The notes below the pieces were generated by a model. It saw only the letters and a list, made by a program, of their open reading frames with translations. It searched no databases and was not told the DNA's origin. A DNA stretch of 64,000 nucleotides, from contig FR891307.1 in NCBI GenBank assembly GCA_000435335.1, positions 7,058 to 71,057 of the forward strand. The letters are read 5' to 3'. The position numbers and the translations under genes were made by a program. Shown here in pieces: positions 52,017-60,690 of the stretch (the first letter of the stretch is position 1; every line of letters starts with the position of its first letter). The DNA is from Clostridium sp. CAG:964. GTDB taxonomy: Bacteria > Bacillota > Clostridia > Oscillospirales > Acutalibacteraceae.

Positions 52017-52160
52017 TTTACTGTTTACTATTCTGTGTTCTGTAATAAACGGTTTACACACTGCTAAATTCTTAGTTTAATCATAACAGAAAATTTTCAT
52101 CTTTATAGTATGATAGTACGGCTGCAATTCGTACATTATGTTATAAAAGAATTAATTAAA

Positions 52161-52194
52161 AAAGGCGTTTGCGTATTTTAATGCAAACGCCTTT
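52161..52194. terminator. terminator after aspS
   Basis: AAAGGCGTTTGC / GCAAACGCCTTT, a 12-bp perfect stem with a 10-base loop and T-tracts on the minus strand side (GCCTTTTTTAATT). It stops the aspS transcript. Confidence 0.85.
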
Positions 52195-52230
52195 CACGGT
52201 CTACAGGCTTATGGTATATAAAAGCCGATT

Positions 52231-54030
52231 TTAATCCTGTGTTTCTTCCTTTTCCTTAACGGTTACAGCAATGCCCAAATCATCAAGCTGCTGCTTTTCT
52301 ATAGAGCTTGGTGCATTTGTCATAGGCTCCGACGCATTCTGTACCTTTGGAAAAGCTACAACATCTCTTAGTGTAGGTGCTTTAATCATTTGCATTACAA
52401 GTCTGTCAAGACCTATGCCCATACCGCCATGAGGCGGTGCACCGTACTTAAAGGCGTCGGTTAAGAAGCCGAACTTTTTGTAAGCCTCTTCGTCACTTAA
52501 ACCAAGCAGGCTAAACATTCTCTTTTGCAGGTCGGGATTAGTAATACGAATAGAGCCTGACGACAGCTCAATGCCGTTAAGAACCATATCGTAGGCTTTA
52601 GCATAAACCTTGCCCTTATCATCCTCAAGAGTGTCCATACACTCATCGGTAGGTGATGTAAATGGGTGGTGCATAGCAACCCATGCTTCACTTTCCTTGT
52701 CATACTCAAAGAACGGGAAGTCAACTACCCATAGGAAGTTATAACCGTCTTTAATAATATTCAGCTTGTTGGCAACCTCACATCTTAATGCACCCAATGT
52801 GGTAAGAACAGTGTTGCTTTCTGTGTCCGCCACAATCATAACAACATCGCCCTTTTCGGCACCTGCGGCAGTTAATATTGCCTGCATTTCTTCGTCAGTC
52901 ATAAACTTTGCAAAGCTTGATGCAATACCGTCATCTGTCATTCTTATCCAAGCAAGACCCTTTGCACCTATACCACGCACATATTCGGTAAGCTTGTCAA
53001 TCTCCTTACGGGAGTAGGTTTTTACTGCATTTTTTGCTGTAATGCCTCTTACACTGCCGCCGCCCTCTATAGCATTTTTAAAAACGCCAAAGCCGCAGTT
53101 CCTTACAGCCTCTGTAAGGTCAAACAGCTCCATTTCAAAGCGTGTGTCAGGCTTGTCAGAACCAAAACGCTCCATAACCTGGTTGTAGGTATAGCGTGGG
53201 AACGGTGTAGGAATATCAATATCAAGGGTATCCTTAAATACTCTTTTTATGTAGCCCTCGCCAATAGCCAAAACATCCTCCATATCCACAAAGGACATTT
53301 CAAGGTCAATCTGCGTAAACTCCGGCTGACGGTCGGCACGCAAATCCTCATCTCTGAAGCATCTTGCAATCTGCATATATCTGTCAAAGCCGGCAACCAT
53401 ACACAGCTGCTTATAAATTTGCGGTGACTGCGGCAAAGCGTAGAAGCTGCCCTTGTGTATTCTTGACGGCACCAAGAAATCTCTTGCACCCTCAGGAGTA
53501 GACTTAATAAGCATAGGTGTTTCAATTTCAATAAAGCCCTGCTCATCAAAATAGTCACGGGTTACCTTTGCTATTTTATGTCTTAGCATAATGTTCTGCT
53601 GCAGGTCAGGACGACGCAAATCAAGATAACGGTATTTTAATCTTGTAAGCTCACCTGTTGTTGAGTTTGGAACAATCTCAAACGGCGGTGTTTCGCTTTC
53701 ACCTAAAATTCTAAGCTCCTCAACGGCAATTTCAACATCACCTGTTGCAATCTTATTTGTTTTAGCGCTTCTCTCCCTTACCGTACCGACTACACCTAAA
53801 ACATATTCGCTTTTTACGGCAGCCGCTTTTTCAAAAACAGCCTTGTCTGTTGTGTCGTCAAGTGCAAGCTGCAAAATGCCTGTACGGTCTCTAAGGTCAA
53901 TAAAAATAAGCTGACCTAAATCACGCTGGCGTTGTACCCAGCCGAAAACAGTAACCTTTTTGCCGCAGTCCTCTATTCTTAGGCTGCCGCAATAGTTAGT
54001 TCTTTTTAAGCCTGTCATAAATTCAGCCAT
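52231..54030 (-). CDS. aspS: aspartyl-tRNA synthetase (bacterial type)
   Basis: This 599-residue class II synthetase has the N-terminal OB-fold anticodon-binding domain (about 15-105). The catalytic core has motif 2-like QSPQIYKQLCMVAGFDRYMQIARCFRDEDLRADRQPEFTQID and motif 3 GLDRLVM. The bacteria-specific GAD insertion lies at about 290-420. It lies 40 bases downstream of hisS, so the two form a hisS-aspS operon as is common in Firmicutes. The C-terminus is acidic. No separate T-box leader was seen. Confidence 0.98.
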   Translation of the reverse strand: MAEFMTGLKRTNYCGSLRIEDCGKKVTVFGWVQRQRDLGQLIFIDLRDRTGILQLALDDTTDKAVFEKAAAVKSEYVLGVVGTVRERSAKTNKIATGDVEIAVEELRILGESETPPFEIVPNSTTGELTRLKYRYLDLRRPDLQQNIMLRHKIAKVTRDYFDEQGFIEIETPMLIKSTPEGARDFLVPSRIHKGSFYALPQSPQIYKQLCMVAGFDRYMQIARCFRDEDLRADRQPEFTQIDLEMSFVDMEDVLAIGEGYIKRVFKDTLDIDIPTPFPRYTYNQVMERFGSDKPDTRFEMELFDLTEAVRNCGFGVFKNAIEGGGSVRGITAKNAVKTYSRKEIDKLTEYVRGIGAKGLAWIRMTDDGIASSFAKFMTDEEMQAILTAAGAEKGDVVMIVADTESNTVLTTLGALRCEVANKLNIIKDGYNFLWVVDFPFFEYDKESEAWVAMHHPFTSPTDECMDTLEDDKGKVYAKAYDMVLNGIELSSGSIRITNPDLQKRMFSLLGLSDEEAYKKFGFLTDAFKYGAPPHGGMGIGLDRLVMQMIKAPTLRDVVAFPKVQNASEPMTNAPSSIEKQQLDDLGIAVTVKEKEETQD

Positions 54031-54069
54031 TGGAATTACCTCTTTTTTCTTTAATTTGTTGTTTTAATT

Positions 54070-55383
54070 TTACTGAATATCTTCAATATTCGCCGTACCT
54101 GAAATTTGGTACTCTGTATAGTGGTGGAAAAAGGCGTTAATAAACTGCTCGTCCAACGGCACCTCGGTTTTCTCGCCTGTTTCCATATTTTTCAGTATAG
54201 CCTTATTCTCGTTAATTTCGTTTTCGCCTATTACCATACTGAATTTTGCACCTATTTTATCGGCGTACTTCATTTGTGCACGCAGGCTTCTGCCTACAAT
54301 GTCACATTCTGCTATAAGTGAGGTTTCACGAACCTCCTTAACAAGTGTAAAGGCCTTTTTCTGTGCCTCCTCGCCTAAGCCGGCAATATAAATATCGCAG
54401 CTGGGCGGTAAAGGAATTTCTATGCCCTGCTTCTCCATAAGTGCCAGCAAACGCTCCATTCCCAAGCCAAAGCCCAGTGACGGTGTGTGCTGACCGCCCA
54501 GCTCTTCAATAAGCCCGTCATATCTTCCGCCGCCGCAAACCGTGCCCTGTGAGCCAAGCCTTGTAGTAACAAACTCAAAAACAGTTTTTGTGTAATAGTC
54601 AAGTCCACGAACAATTTTAGGGTTTACAATATACGGAATTTCAGCCGCATCTAAATATGCCTTAACCTGCTGAAAATGATTTTTGCAGTCGTCACACAAA
54701 TAATCCAAAACAACAGGTGCGTCTTTTGCAATTTCTGAACATACAGGGCTTTTACAGTCCAGTATTCTCATTGGATTTTTCTCTAAGCGGGACAAGCAGG
54801 TATCACACAGCTTATCCTTATAGCCTTCAAAATATTTTTTCAAAGCCTTGTGGTATTCTGCACGGCAGGCCGGACAGCCTATAGAGTTAAGCTCCAGCTG
54901 CAAATCCGTAACACCCAAGCGGTCAAACAAAGTAGTAGCCAGGCTTATTATTTCGGCGTCTGCCGCCGGACTTGACGCACCGTAAAGCTCTACGCCAAAC
55001 TGGTGGAACTCTCTGTAACGGTTTGCCTGCTTCTTTTCATACCTGTAGCAGGAATCAAAGTAATATGTCTTTATAGGCAGGCCGTCATTATATACGGCAT
55101 GCTCAAGCACAGCACGAGCCGCACCGGATGTACCCTCCGGCCGCAGTGAAAGAGACGTGCCTCCCTTTGTATTGAATGTGTACATTTCCTTTTGTACAAC
55201 ATCGGTAGTGTCGCCAACGCCTCTCTGGAAAAGCTCTGTATGCTCAAAAACAGGCGTTCTTATTTCCTTAAAGCCATAGGCTGCTGCCTCACTTCGCATA
55301 ATATCTTCAATAAGCTGCCACTTGTAGCTATCCTTTGGCAGCACATCCTCTGCACCGTATACCCTTTTTGTTATAAGCGACAT
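54070..55383 (-). CDS. hisS: histidyl-tRNA synthetase
   Basis: This 437-residue class II synthetase has motif 1 (GFKEIRTPVFEHTELF), motif 2 (RYEKKQANRYREFHQFGVE), the HisA loop (KIVRGLDYYTKTVFE) and motif 3 (GLGMERLLALME). The C-terminal anticodon-binding domain follows. A cysteine-containing insertion (CPACRAEY...LCDTCLSRLEKNPMRILDCK) is normal for Firmicutes HisRS. It is the first gene of the hisS-aspS operon. The upstream gap has the mgsA terminator but no T-box motif. Confidence 0.97.
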   Translation of the reverse strand: MSLITKRVYGAEDVLPKDSYKWQLIEDIMRSEAAAYGFKEIRTPVFEHTELFQRGVGDTTDVVQKEMYTFNTKGGTSLSLRPEGTSGAARAVLEHAVYNDGLPIKTYYFDSCYRYEKKQANRYREFHQFGVELYGASSPAADAEIISLATTLFDRLGVTDLQLELNSIGCPACRAEYHKALKKYFEGYKDKLCDTCLSRLEKNPMRILDCKSPVCSEIAKDAPVVLDYLCDDCKNHFQQVKAYLDAAEIPYIVNPKIVRGLDYYTKTVFEFVTTRLGSQGTVCGGGRYDGLIEELGGQHTPSLGFGLGMERLLALMEKQGIEIPLPPSCDIYIAGLGEEAQKKAFTLVKEVRETSLIAECDIVGRSLRAQMKYADKIGAKFSMVIGENEINENKAILKNMETGEKTEVPLDEQFINAFFHHYTEYQISGTANIEDIQ

Positions 55384-55473
55384 ATAAAAACCTCCGTTTT
55401 TATTTTTACACAGCCGCCGTACTTTGGTTTAAGCCCTTACTCAGCAGCCGTAATATTTATGTACAATTAAAAA

Positions 55474-55499
55474 TAGGGGCAGAGCACAGTCTACCCCTA
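55474..55499 (-). terminator. terminator after mgsA
   Basis: TAGGGG-CAGA / TCTA-CCCCTA stem with a 6-base loop, ending in TATTTTTAATT on the minus strand. Confidence 0.8.
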
Positions 55500-55552
55500 C
55501 CAATATTTTATTTTACTATATTATCGCAAAAGTTACAAGACGCTTAGTCTAC

Positions 55553-55951
55553 TTATTTTACAATATTTCTCCAGTCAAGGTCGCCACGCTCCAAACCGTG
55601 GATAAGCATTTCGGCTGTTGCAATGTTTGTAGCAACAGGAATATTGTGCATATCGCAAAGTCTTAGCAGGTTCATATCGTTTGGCTCCAAAGGCTTTGGA
55701 TTAAGAGGATCTCTGAAAAACAGAAGCATATCAATTTCATTGTATGCAATTTGTGCGGCTATTTGTTGGTCGCCGCCCTGTGAACCACTTAAAAATCTTT
55801 GAATCTCCAAACCGGTAGCCTCTGCAACCAGCTTACCGGTAGTACCTGTAGCACATATTGAATATCTGCTTAAAATACCACAGTAGGCTATGCAAAACTG
55901 CACCATTAATTCTTTCTTTTCGTCATGAGCAATTAAGGCTATTTTCATCAT
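55553..55951 (-). CDS. mgsA: methylglyoxal synthase
   Basis: This 132-residue enzyme converts dihydroxyacetone phosphate to methylglyoxal plus phosphate. IALIAHDEKKELM is the start of the MGS fold. ATGTTG and SGSQGGDQQIAAQI form the phosphate-binding site, and LLFFRDPLNPKPLEPND holds a catalytic Asp. It allows glycolysis to be bypassed when phosphate is low. It follows minD by 37 bases; minD-mgsA adjacency is common in Clostridia, although no functional link is known. Start could be either of two adjacent ATGs. Confidence 0.96.
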   Translation of the reverse strand: MMKIALIAHDEKKELMVQFCIAYCGILSRYSICATGTTGKLVAEATGLEIQRFLSGSQGGDQQIAAQIAYNEIDMLLFFRDPLNPKPLEPNDMNLLRLCDMHNIPVATNIATAEMLIHGLERGDLDWRNIVK

Positions 55952-55988
55952 TATCCTTCTTTCTTAGGTGAAATTAAATACATTCTCA

Positions 55989-56726
55989 TCAGCAAATAAG
56001 CAGCGGCACATTTTCGCCGTCTATCCTTGCCGCAATTCTGTCTATTGCCGTAAGGGCTGAACATTTTTTCTTGTAGGCAAGCCCCTTTTGTATAGAAGCA
56101 ACTACCTGTCTGTTTTCTGTAATTATTCCTATCAGCTGAATACCCGACTCATCAATAATACTGTCTAAATCCGGATAAAAGGCAAGCTCCCTAAACATAG
56201 CTACAGAAAACCTGTTAATAATAAGCCGTATGTTGGTTTTACCTATTTCGGTAAGCTTTTTTCTTACATTTACACAGCCTCTTAAGCTTGTAGGCTCGGT
56301 GTTTGCTATAACCAGGCACAAATCGGCAGGAAGCACGGCAGTGTCAAAGCCCTTCCCCACTCCTGCGGGAGAATCTATAATAATATAATCATAACGGCTG
56401 CGTACATTATCCGTAAACTGCTTTAATATAAGCGGGCTAAGCTCGTCCTCGGCATTTTGCGGTGCCGGTATAAGGCTTAAGCCGTCAATATGACCGCACG
56501 GGTAAATAATCTGTTCTGCCGTGCAATTACCGCACACGGCATCTGCAATATCAAAAACAAGGCTCTTGCTTATACCCATCATAATATCCAGCCCTCGCAT
56601 ACCGGAATCACAGTCAATAAGCAACACCTTATGCCCACGCTTAACAAGTGCTGTGCCCAAGGTAACGCACACTGTGGATTTACCCGTACCGCCCTTGCCG
56701 GACGCAACAGAAATTATCTTACCCAT
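55989..56726 (-). CDS. minD: MinD-like P-loop ATPase
   Basis: This 245-residue ParA/MinD-family ATPase would help position the division site. The deviant Walker A is KGGTGKST (10-17), the A' region DCDSGMRGLDIMMG fits MinD, and DSPAGVGKGF is Walker B. NRFSVAMFRELAFYPDLDSIIDESGIQLIGII is MinD-like. It is shorter than typical MinD (260-270). Its C-terminus (RIDGENVPLLIC) lacks the Lys/Phe amphipathic helix that tethers MinD to the membrane. No minC or minE lies beside it. It may be a divergent MinD or a related MRP-type ATPase. Confidence 0.82.
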   Translation of the reverse strand: MGKIISVASGKGGTGKSTVCVTLGTALVKRGHKVLLIDCDSGMRGLDIMMGISKSLVFDIADAVCGNCTAEQIIYPCGHIDGLSLIPAPQNAEDELSPLILKQFTDNVRSRYDYIIIDSPAGVGKGFDTAVLPADLCLVIANTEPTSLRGCVNVRKKLTEIGKTNIRLIINRFSVAMFRELAFYPDLDSIIDESGIQLIGIITENRQVVASIQKGLAYKKKCSALTAIDRIAARIDGENVPLLIC

Positions 56727-57156
56727 AAACTTGCCTTTCTTATAAAATCTTCTGTCTTTCTAGGCAGAAGGCCAACAGCAAATGGTTAAAGCCTGCCCTA
56801 AATACTGTCTTGTTACTATTTTAACAGGAATTTCCCTATAAGTCAAATAATTTATAAAACTTTTTTGAGTAAATTGCACATTTTTATTTACTAAATGTAC
56901 TGTACATTATTTTAAACTAACATTTATATAAAAGCTATTCTGAATAATTCAACAAAGACCCTCCCGTCATTATACATATAAGCGACAGCTTTTATATAAT
57001 CATTATCTGCCGTTTCATATTAATCCACAATTAAAAACCATTAATATAGCATAAATTGTGAATATGATAAAAAATGTCAAACGGCGTTGCTTTTAGGAAG
57101 ATATGTGATACAATATAAGCTGGTTTATATTGTAGTATTTTAAGGAGGAAAAATAT
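56727..57156. other. divergent intergenic region, minD / membrane protein
   Basis: This 430-base AT-rich gap contains a plausible plus-strand promoter for the downstream gene (TTGCTT 57087-57092, 16-base spacer, TACAAT 57109-57114). Several TATA-like boxes on the minus strand may serve minD. I see no RNA gene, repeat or open frame with a ribosome binding site. Confidence 0.6.
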
Positions 57157-58740
57157 TTGAACAGATTAAAGGTAAAAGCCAATACTGCATTTAACTATGT
57201 TTTCGCCTTACTATTTGGCATTATCACTGTACTTGTGGTTGTTGTGCTTTTCAAAAACATATTTGTTATTTTATTTGCCCTGGCTGCACTGTTTGTTTTT
57301 ACTGCGGCAGGAACATATATTTACACCAACAAAAAAACGCCTACCGCCAAGCAAGCTGACATAGCCTGCGGCATAATTTTGGCCGTTATGTTTATTCTTC
57401 AGCTTATATCCGGCTGGTGTTTAATGAGTAAACCGATAACCGACTGGGGTACTGTAGACCACATGGCCCACAACTTTGCAACAGACGGTAATTTTGACGA
57501 TATGTACAGAGGACTTAAACCCGCCAGCAGAGGCTATATGGCACGGTATCCAAACAATAACGGCATACTTATTTTGCTGTCGCTTTACTATAGGGCTATA
57601 TACCTAATAATGGGCGATGTACCTAATTATGCACCGATTCTGCTAAACACTGTATTCATCGCAGTTGCTGTATTATTTACATTTTTAACGGCAAGAAAAA
57701 TCTTCAAGCCATATGGCGTAATAATGACTGTTGTGTTTTGCTTCCTGTTTATGCCGTATTACACTTATACAGCCTATTATTACAGCGATTCCTTAAGCAT
57801 ACCGTTTACGGTAATGTCTGTATATTTCATTGTACTAAGTGCCAAGCTGCCAAAAGAAAGGCTTGTGCAAAGGCTTATTTACCTTGCCCTGTCTGCATTG
57901 TTCATTTCGGTCGGCTACACAATAAAGGGCAGTCTGCTTGTTATTTTGGTTGGTGCCGTAGTATATTTAGTGCTGTACAACAAGCTAAAGCAAGCGCTGA
58001 TAAGCATTTTGTGCCTTGTAGTTGCATTTGCAGTTTTCAACACCGGCATAAAAACATTTATTAATTCATTTGAATTTACTACAAAAGAGGAGCTTTACGA
58101 GGAACAGTTCCCTATTAACCATTGGATTATGATGGGACTTTACGGTGACGGCGGCTTCCATCAAGAGGACGCTGTGTATACAAACAACGCAGGAAACTAT
58201 GACCAGAAAAAAGCGGCTGACAATAAAATGATTGTTAAGCGGCTTAAAGATATGGGTCTGCCGGGTATGGCAAAGCATATGTGTAAGAAACTTACGTTCA
58301 CCTGGCGTGACGGTATATACTGGATTGACCACCACTTAAATTCAAAGGACGCTAACGGAAATCAGATAGCAGACAGAAATCCACTGTTTGAATTTGTACT
58401 GCGTGACGGCGATTACTACAATATTTTTTATGTGTACAGCAACGGCTTCCACTTAGCTATGATTATATTAATGGCGGTTTCGGCAATATACGGCGCAAAA
58501 CGCAAGCGGATTACCTCTATGACGCTGATAAGAGGCATTGTATTTGGAGCGGCACTTTTCTTTATGGTATGGGAAACACGCTCAAGGTATCTGTTTAACT
58601 TTACACCACTGTTTATTTTAACGGCTGTAGCAGGATTAAATTCGGTGGTTTTAAGAATACAGGTGTACAAACGCAATAAGCGTAAAAAGCTTGCCGCAAA
58701 GCAAAAAGAAAAATCAGACGCCGCAGCTAACGAGAGCTAA
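57157..58740 (+). CDS. polytopic membrane protein, GT-C/ArnT-PMT-like glycosyltransferase family
   Basis: This 527-residue protein has about eleven hydrophobic segments. It starts at TTG, with AAGGAGG 8 bases upstream. After two N-terminal helices, DWGTVDHMAHNFA (about 106-118) sits in the first extracytoplasmic loop. This recalls the acidic residues of GT-C glycosyltransferases (PMT/ArnT, GT39). YPNNNGILILLSLYYR follows. A large loop (about 305-430) holds FPINHWIMMGLYGDGG. The end MVWETRSRYLFNFTPLFILTAVAGL resembles the C-terminal helices of Gram-positive GT39/wall-modifying enzymes, and the tail is Lys/Ala-rich. The likely role is transfer of sugar from a lipid carrier to a surface glycan, but that is inferred. 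It is monocistronic. Confidence 0.75.
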   Translation: MNRLKVKANTAFNYVFALLFGIITVLVVVVLFKNIFVILFALAALFVFTAAGTYIYTNKKTPTAKQADIACGIILAVMFILQLISGWCLMSKPITDWGTVDHMAHNFATDGNFDDMYRGLKPASRGYMARYPNNNGILILLSLYYRAIYLIMGDVPNYAPILLNTVFIAVAVLFTFLTARKIFKPYGVIMTVVFCFLFMPYYTYTAYYYSDSLSIPFTVMSVYFIVLSAKLPKERLVQRLIYLALSALFISVGYTIKGSLLVILVGAVVYLVLYNKLKQALISILCLVVAFAVFNTGIKTFINSFEFTTKEELYEEQFPINHWIMMGLYGDGGFHQEDAVYTNNAGNYDQKKAADNKMIVKRLKDMGLPGMAKHMCKKLTFTWRDGIYWIDHHLNSKDANGNQIADRNPLFEFVLRDGDYYNIFYVYSNGFHLAMIILMAVSAIYGAKRKRITSMTLIRGIVFGAALFFMVWETRSRYLFNFTPLFILTAVAGLNSVVLRIQVYKRNKRKKLAAKQKEKSDAAANES

Positions 58741-58809
58741 AAAACATAAAAATTAAAATTTTTACTTGTGCAGCTGTCAGCTGTAAATCTTAATAAACAT
58801 CACAAAACC

Positions 58810-58836
58810 AAGGGTACAGATTGCAACTGTACCCTT
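58810..58836 (+). terminator. terminator after the GT-C-like gene
   Basis: AAGGGTACAG / CTGTACCCTT, a 10-bp perfect stem with a 7-base loop, followed by TATTTTTTT. Confidence 0.88.
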
Positions 58837-58889
58837 TATTTTTTTACAAAGTGTGCATTTTGCAGAATACAGTTTATGGTAATATGTCA

Positions 58890-58901
58890 TTGTTCGAACA
58901 A
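58890..58901. promoter_or_regulatory. 12-bp palindrome upstream of pdxS
   Basis: TTGTTCGAACAA is a perfect palindrome 72 bases before the pdxS start. It could be an operator. It resembles neither the Gram-positive SOS box (GAAC-N4-GTTC) nor a known PdxR site. Confidence 0.4.
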
Positions 58902-58972
58902 ACAGTAAAAATAAGTCAGCTCTCTGCCGGGCTTTAACCGTGGGGAGTAAAAAATAAAAAGAGGTTTTAACA

Positions 58973-59845
58973 ATGAGCAACAGATATTCTTTAAACAAAA
59001 ATCTTGCACAAATGCTAAAGGGCGGCGTGATTATGGATGTTACCACTCCTGAACAGGCCAAAATTGCCGAGGAGGCAGGCGCTTGTGCTGTAATGGCACT
59101 TGAGAGAATTCCGGCTGACATCCGTGCGGCAGGCGGAGTATCAAGAATGAGCGACCCTAAAATGATTAAAGGCATACAGGAGGCTGTTTCTATTCCTGTT
59201 ATGGCTAAGTGCAGAATCGGTCACATTGCAGAAGCACAGATTTTGCAGGCTATTGAAATTGACTACATAGACGAAAGCGAGGTTCTTTCCCCTGCCGATG
59301 ATTTGTACCATATAGATAAAACAAAGTTTGATGTTCCGTTTGTTTGCGGTGCAAGAGATTTAGGCGAGGCACTAAGAAGAATTGCAGAGGGCGCTTCAAT
59401 GATAAGAACAAAGGGCGAGCCGGGTACAGGCGATGTTGTACAGGCTGTTCGTCATATGAGAAAAATTAACGCAGAAATGCGTAGAGTTCAGTCATTGCGT
59501 GACGATGAGCTTTACGAGGCTGCTAAGGAATACAGAGTACCTGTAGAGCTGATTAAGTATGTTCACGAAAACGGCAAGCTGCCTGTAGTAAACTTTGCCG
59601 CCGGCGGTGTAGCTACACCTGCCGACGCAGCCCTAATGATGCAGTTAGGTGCAGAGGGTGTATTTGTAGGCTCCGGTATATTTAAGTCCGGCGACCCTAA
59701 GAAGAGAGCCGCAGCTATTGTTAAGGCTGTAACCAACTACAATGACCCTAAGGTACTTGCTGAGCTTTCAGAAGACCTGGGCGAAGCAATGGTTGGCATT
59801 AACGAAAGCGAAATCAAAATTATTATGGAGGAGCGTGGACAGTAA
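58973..59845 (+). CDS. pdxS: pyridoxal 5'-phosphate synthase subunit PdxS
   Basis: This 290-residue TIM-barrel synthase makes PLP from ribose 5-phosphate, glyceraldehyde 3-phosphate and ammonia. Asp22 in GGVIMDVTTPEQAKIAEEAGA and Lys79 in PVMAKCRIGH are the catalytic residues. VNFAAGGVATPADAALMMQLGAEGVFVGSGIF is the phosphate-binding C-terminal part. AAAGAGG lies upstream. It is paired with pdxT 34 bases downstream, which supplies ammonia. Confidence 0.98.
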   Translation: MSNRYSLNKNLAQMLKGGVIMDVTTPEQAKIAEEAGACAVMALERIPADIRAAGGVSRMSDPKMIKGIQEAVSIPVMAKCRIGHIAEAQILQAIEIDYIDESEVLSPADDLYHIDKTKFDVPFVCGARDLGEALRRIAEGASMIRTKGEPGTGDVVQAVRHMRKINAEMRRVQSLRDDELYEAAKEYRVPVELIKYVHENGKLPVVNFAAGGVATPADAALMMQLGAEGVFVGSGIFKSGDPKKRAAAIVKAVTNYNDPKVLAELSEDLGEAMVGINESEIKIIMEERGQ

Positions 59846-59879
59846 GCCTGTCTGCACCGCCCTATAAAGGAGCTTTACA

Positions 59880-60458
59880 ATGAAAATAGGTGTACTGGCA
59901 CTGCAGGGAGCTTTTGAGGAGCATATAAAAATGCTTTCACAGCTAAATGCAAAAAGCATAGAGCTAAGACAGCTAAAAGACCTACAGCAAGACCTGGACG
60001 GTATAATTATTCCCGGCGGCGAAAGCACTGTTATAAGTAAGCTGCTTGACGACCTTAATATGAGGGAAGCACTTCTGGATAAAATAAACAATGAAAACCT
60101 TCCGGTTTTCGGTACCTGTGCAGGACTTATAATGATGTCACAAAGCACAGAGGATCCAAAGGCCGTTCCCCTGGGCTTAATGGAATGTACTGCAAAGCGT
60201 AACGCCTACGGCAGACAGTTAGGCAGCTTCAGCACTACAGCCGAGTTTGACGGCGTTGGCAGTATTCCTATGGTGTTTATTCGTGCCCCATACATTAAAA
60301 ATGCGTCTGAAAATGTTGATATACTGTCAACTGTTGACGGCAAAATTGCGGCAGCAAGACAGGGCAGATTTTTGGCTACTGCATTCCATCCGGAATTAAC
60401 CGAAAACACCTGTGTGCATAGGTATTTTCTTGATATGATTGCAGAAAACAAGCAATAA
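59880..60458 (+). CDS. pdxT: pyridoxal 5'-phosphate synthase glutaminase subunit PdxT
   Basis: This 192-residue class I glutaminase delivers ammonia to PdxS. The triad is Cys80 (GTCAGLI), His170 and Glu172 (AFHPELTE). IGVLALQGAFEEH is the diagnostic start. AAAGGAG is 7 bases upstream of the ATG. A long terminator hairpin follows at 60487-60531. Confidence 0.98.
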   Translation: MKIGVLALQGAFEEHIKMLSQLNAKSIELRQLKDLQQDLDGIIIPGGESTVISKLLDDLNMREALLDKINNENLPVFGTCAGLIMMSQSTEDPKAVPLGLMECTAKRNAYGRQLGSFSTTAEFDGVGSIPMVFIRAPYIKNASENVDILSTVDGKIAAARQGRFLATAFHPELTENTCVHRYFLDMIAENKQ

Positions 60459-60486
60459 GAGCTTTTAATACACTGAAAATAAATTT

Positions 60487-60531
60487 ATACCGACCACAAA
60501 ACAGGCTGTAGTCTGCTTTTGTGGTCGGTAT
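60487..60531. terminator. terminator after pdxT
   Basis: ATACCGACCACAAAA / TTTTGTGGTCGGTAT, a 15-bp perfect stem around a 15-base loop that itself contains CAG/CTG pairing, followed by TCTTT. It can also stop transcripts from the opposite side. Confidence 0.85.
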
Positions 60532-60540
60532 TCTTTAGGC

Positions 60541-60669
60541 TTATTTGTTTTTGTAAATATTTTCCGCTGAAAGCACAGAGCTTGCCCCCGCTGCTGCAGC
60601 TGTAATAACCTGTTTTAAAGGCTTTGTTCTTATATCGTCTGCAGCAAATATATACTCTGCTGTTTCATC
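60541..60669 (-). pseudogene. trxB: C-terminal relic of thioredoxin reductase
   Basis: On the minus strand 42 codons between two stops translate as DETAEYIFAADDIRTKPLKQ followed by VITAAAAGASSVLSAENIYK-NK. This matches the last 40 or so residues of thioredoxin reductase, where the family reads FAAGDxRxKPLRQVVTAAADGA. The FAD-binding Gly-Asp pair is changed to Asp-Asp and the ADGA to AAGA. An in-frame TGA sits just upstream, and only 21 bases separate this piece from the cysK stop. No start or ribosome binding site serves it. I read it as the remnant of a trxB gene that once followed cysK. Confidence 0.78.
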
Positions 60670-60690
60670 TCAGCTAAAGCAATTCTTTTA

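Noticed and set aside
52231..55383. T-box upstream of hisS-aspS
   Set aside because: The gap before hisS contains only the mgsA terminator and no GGGTGGNACC element.
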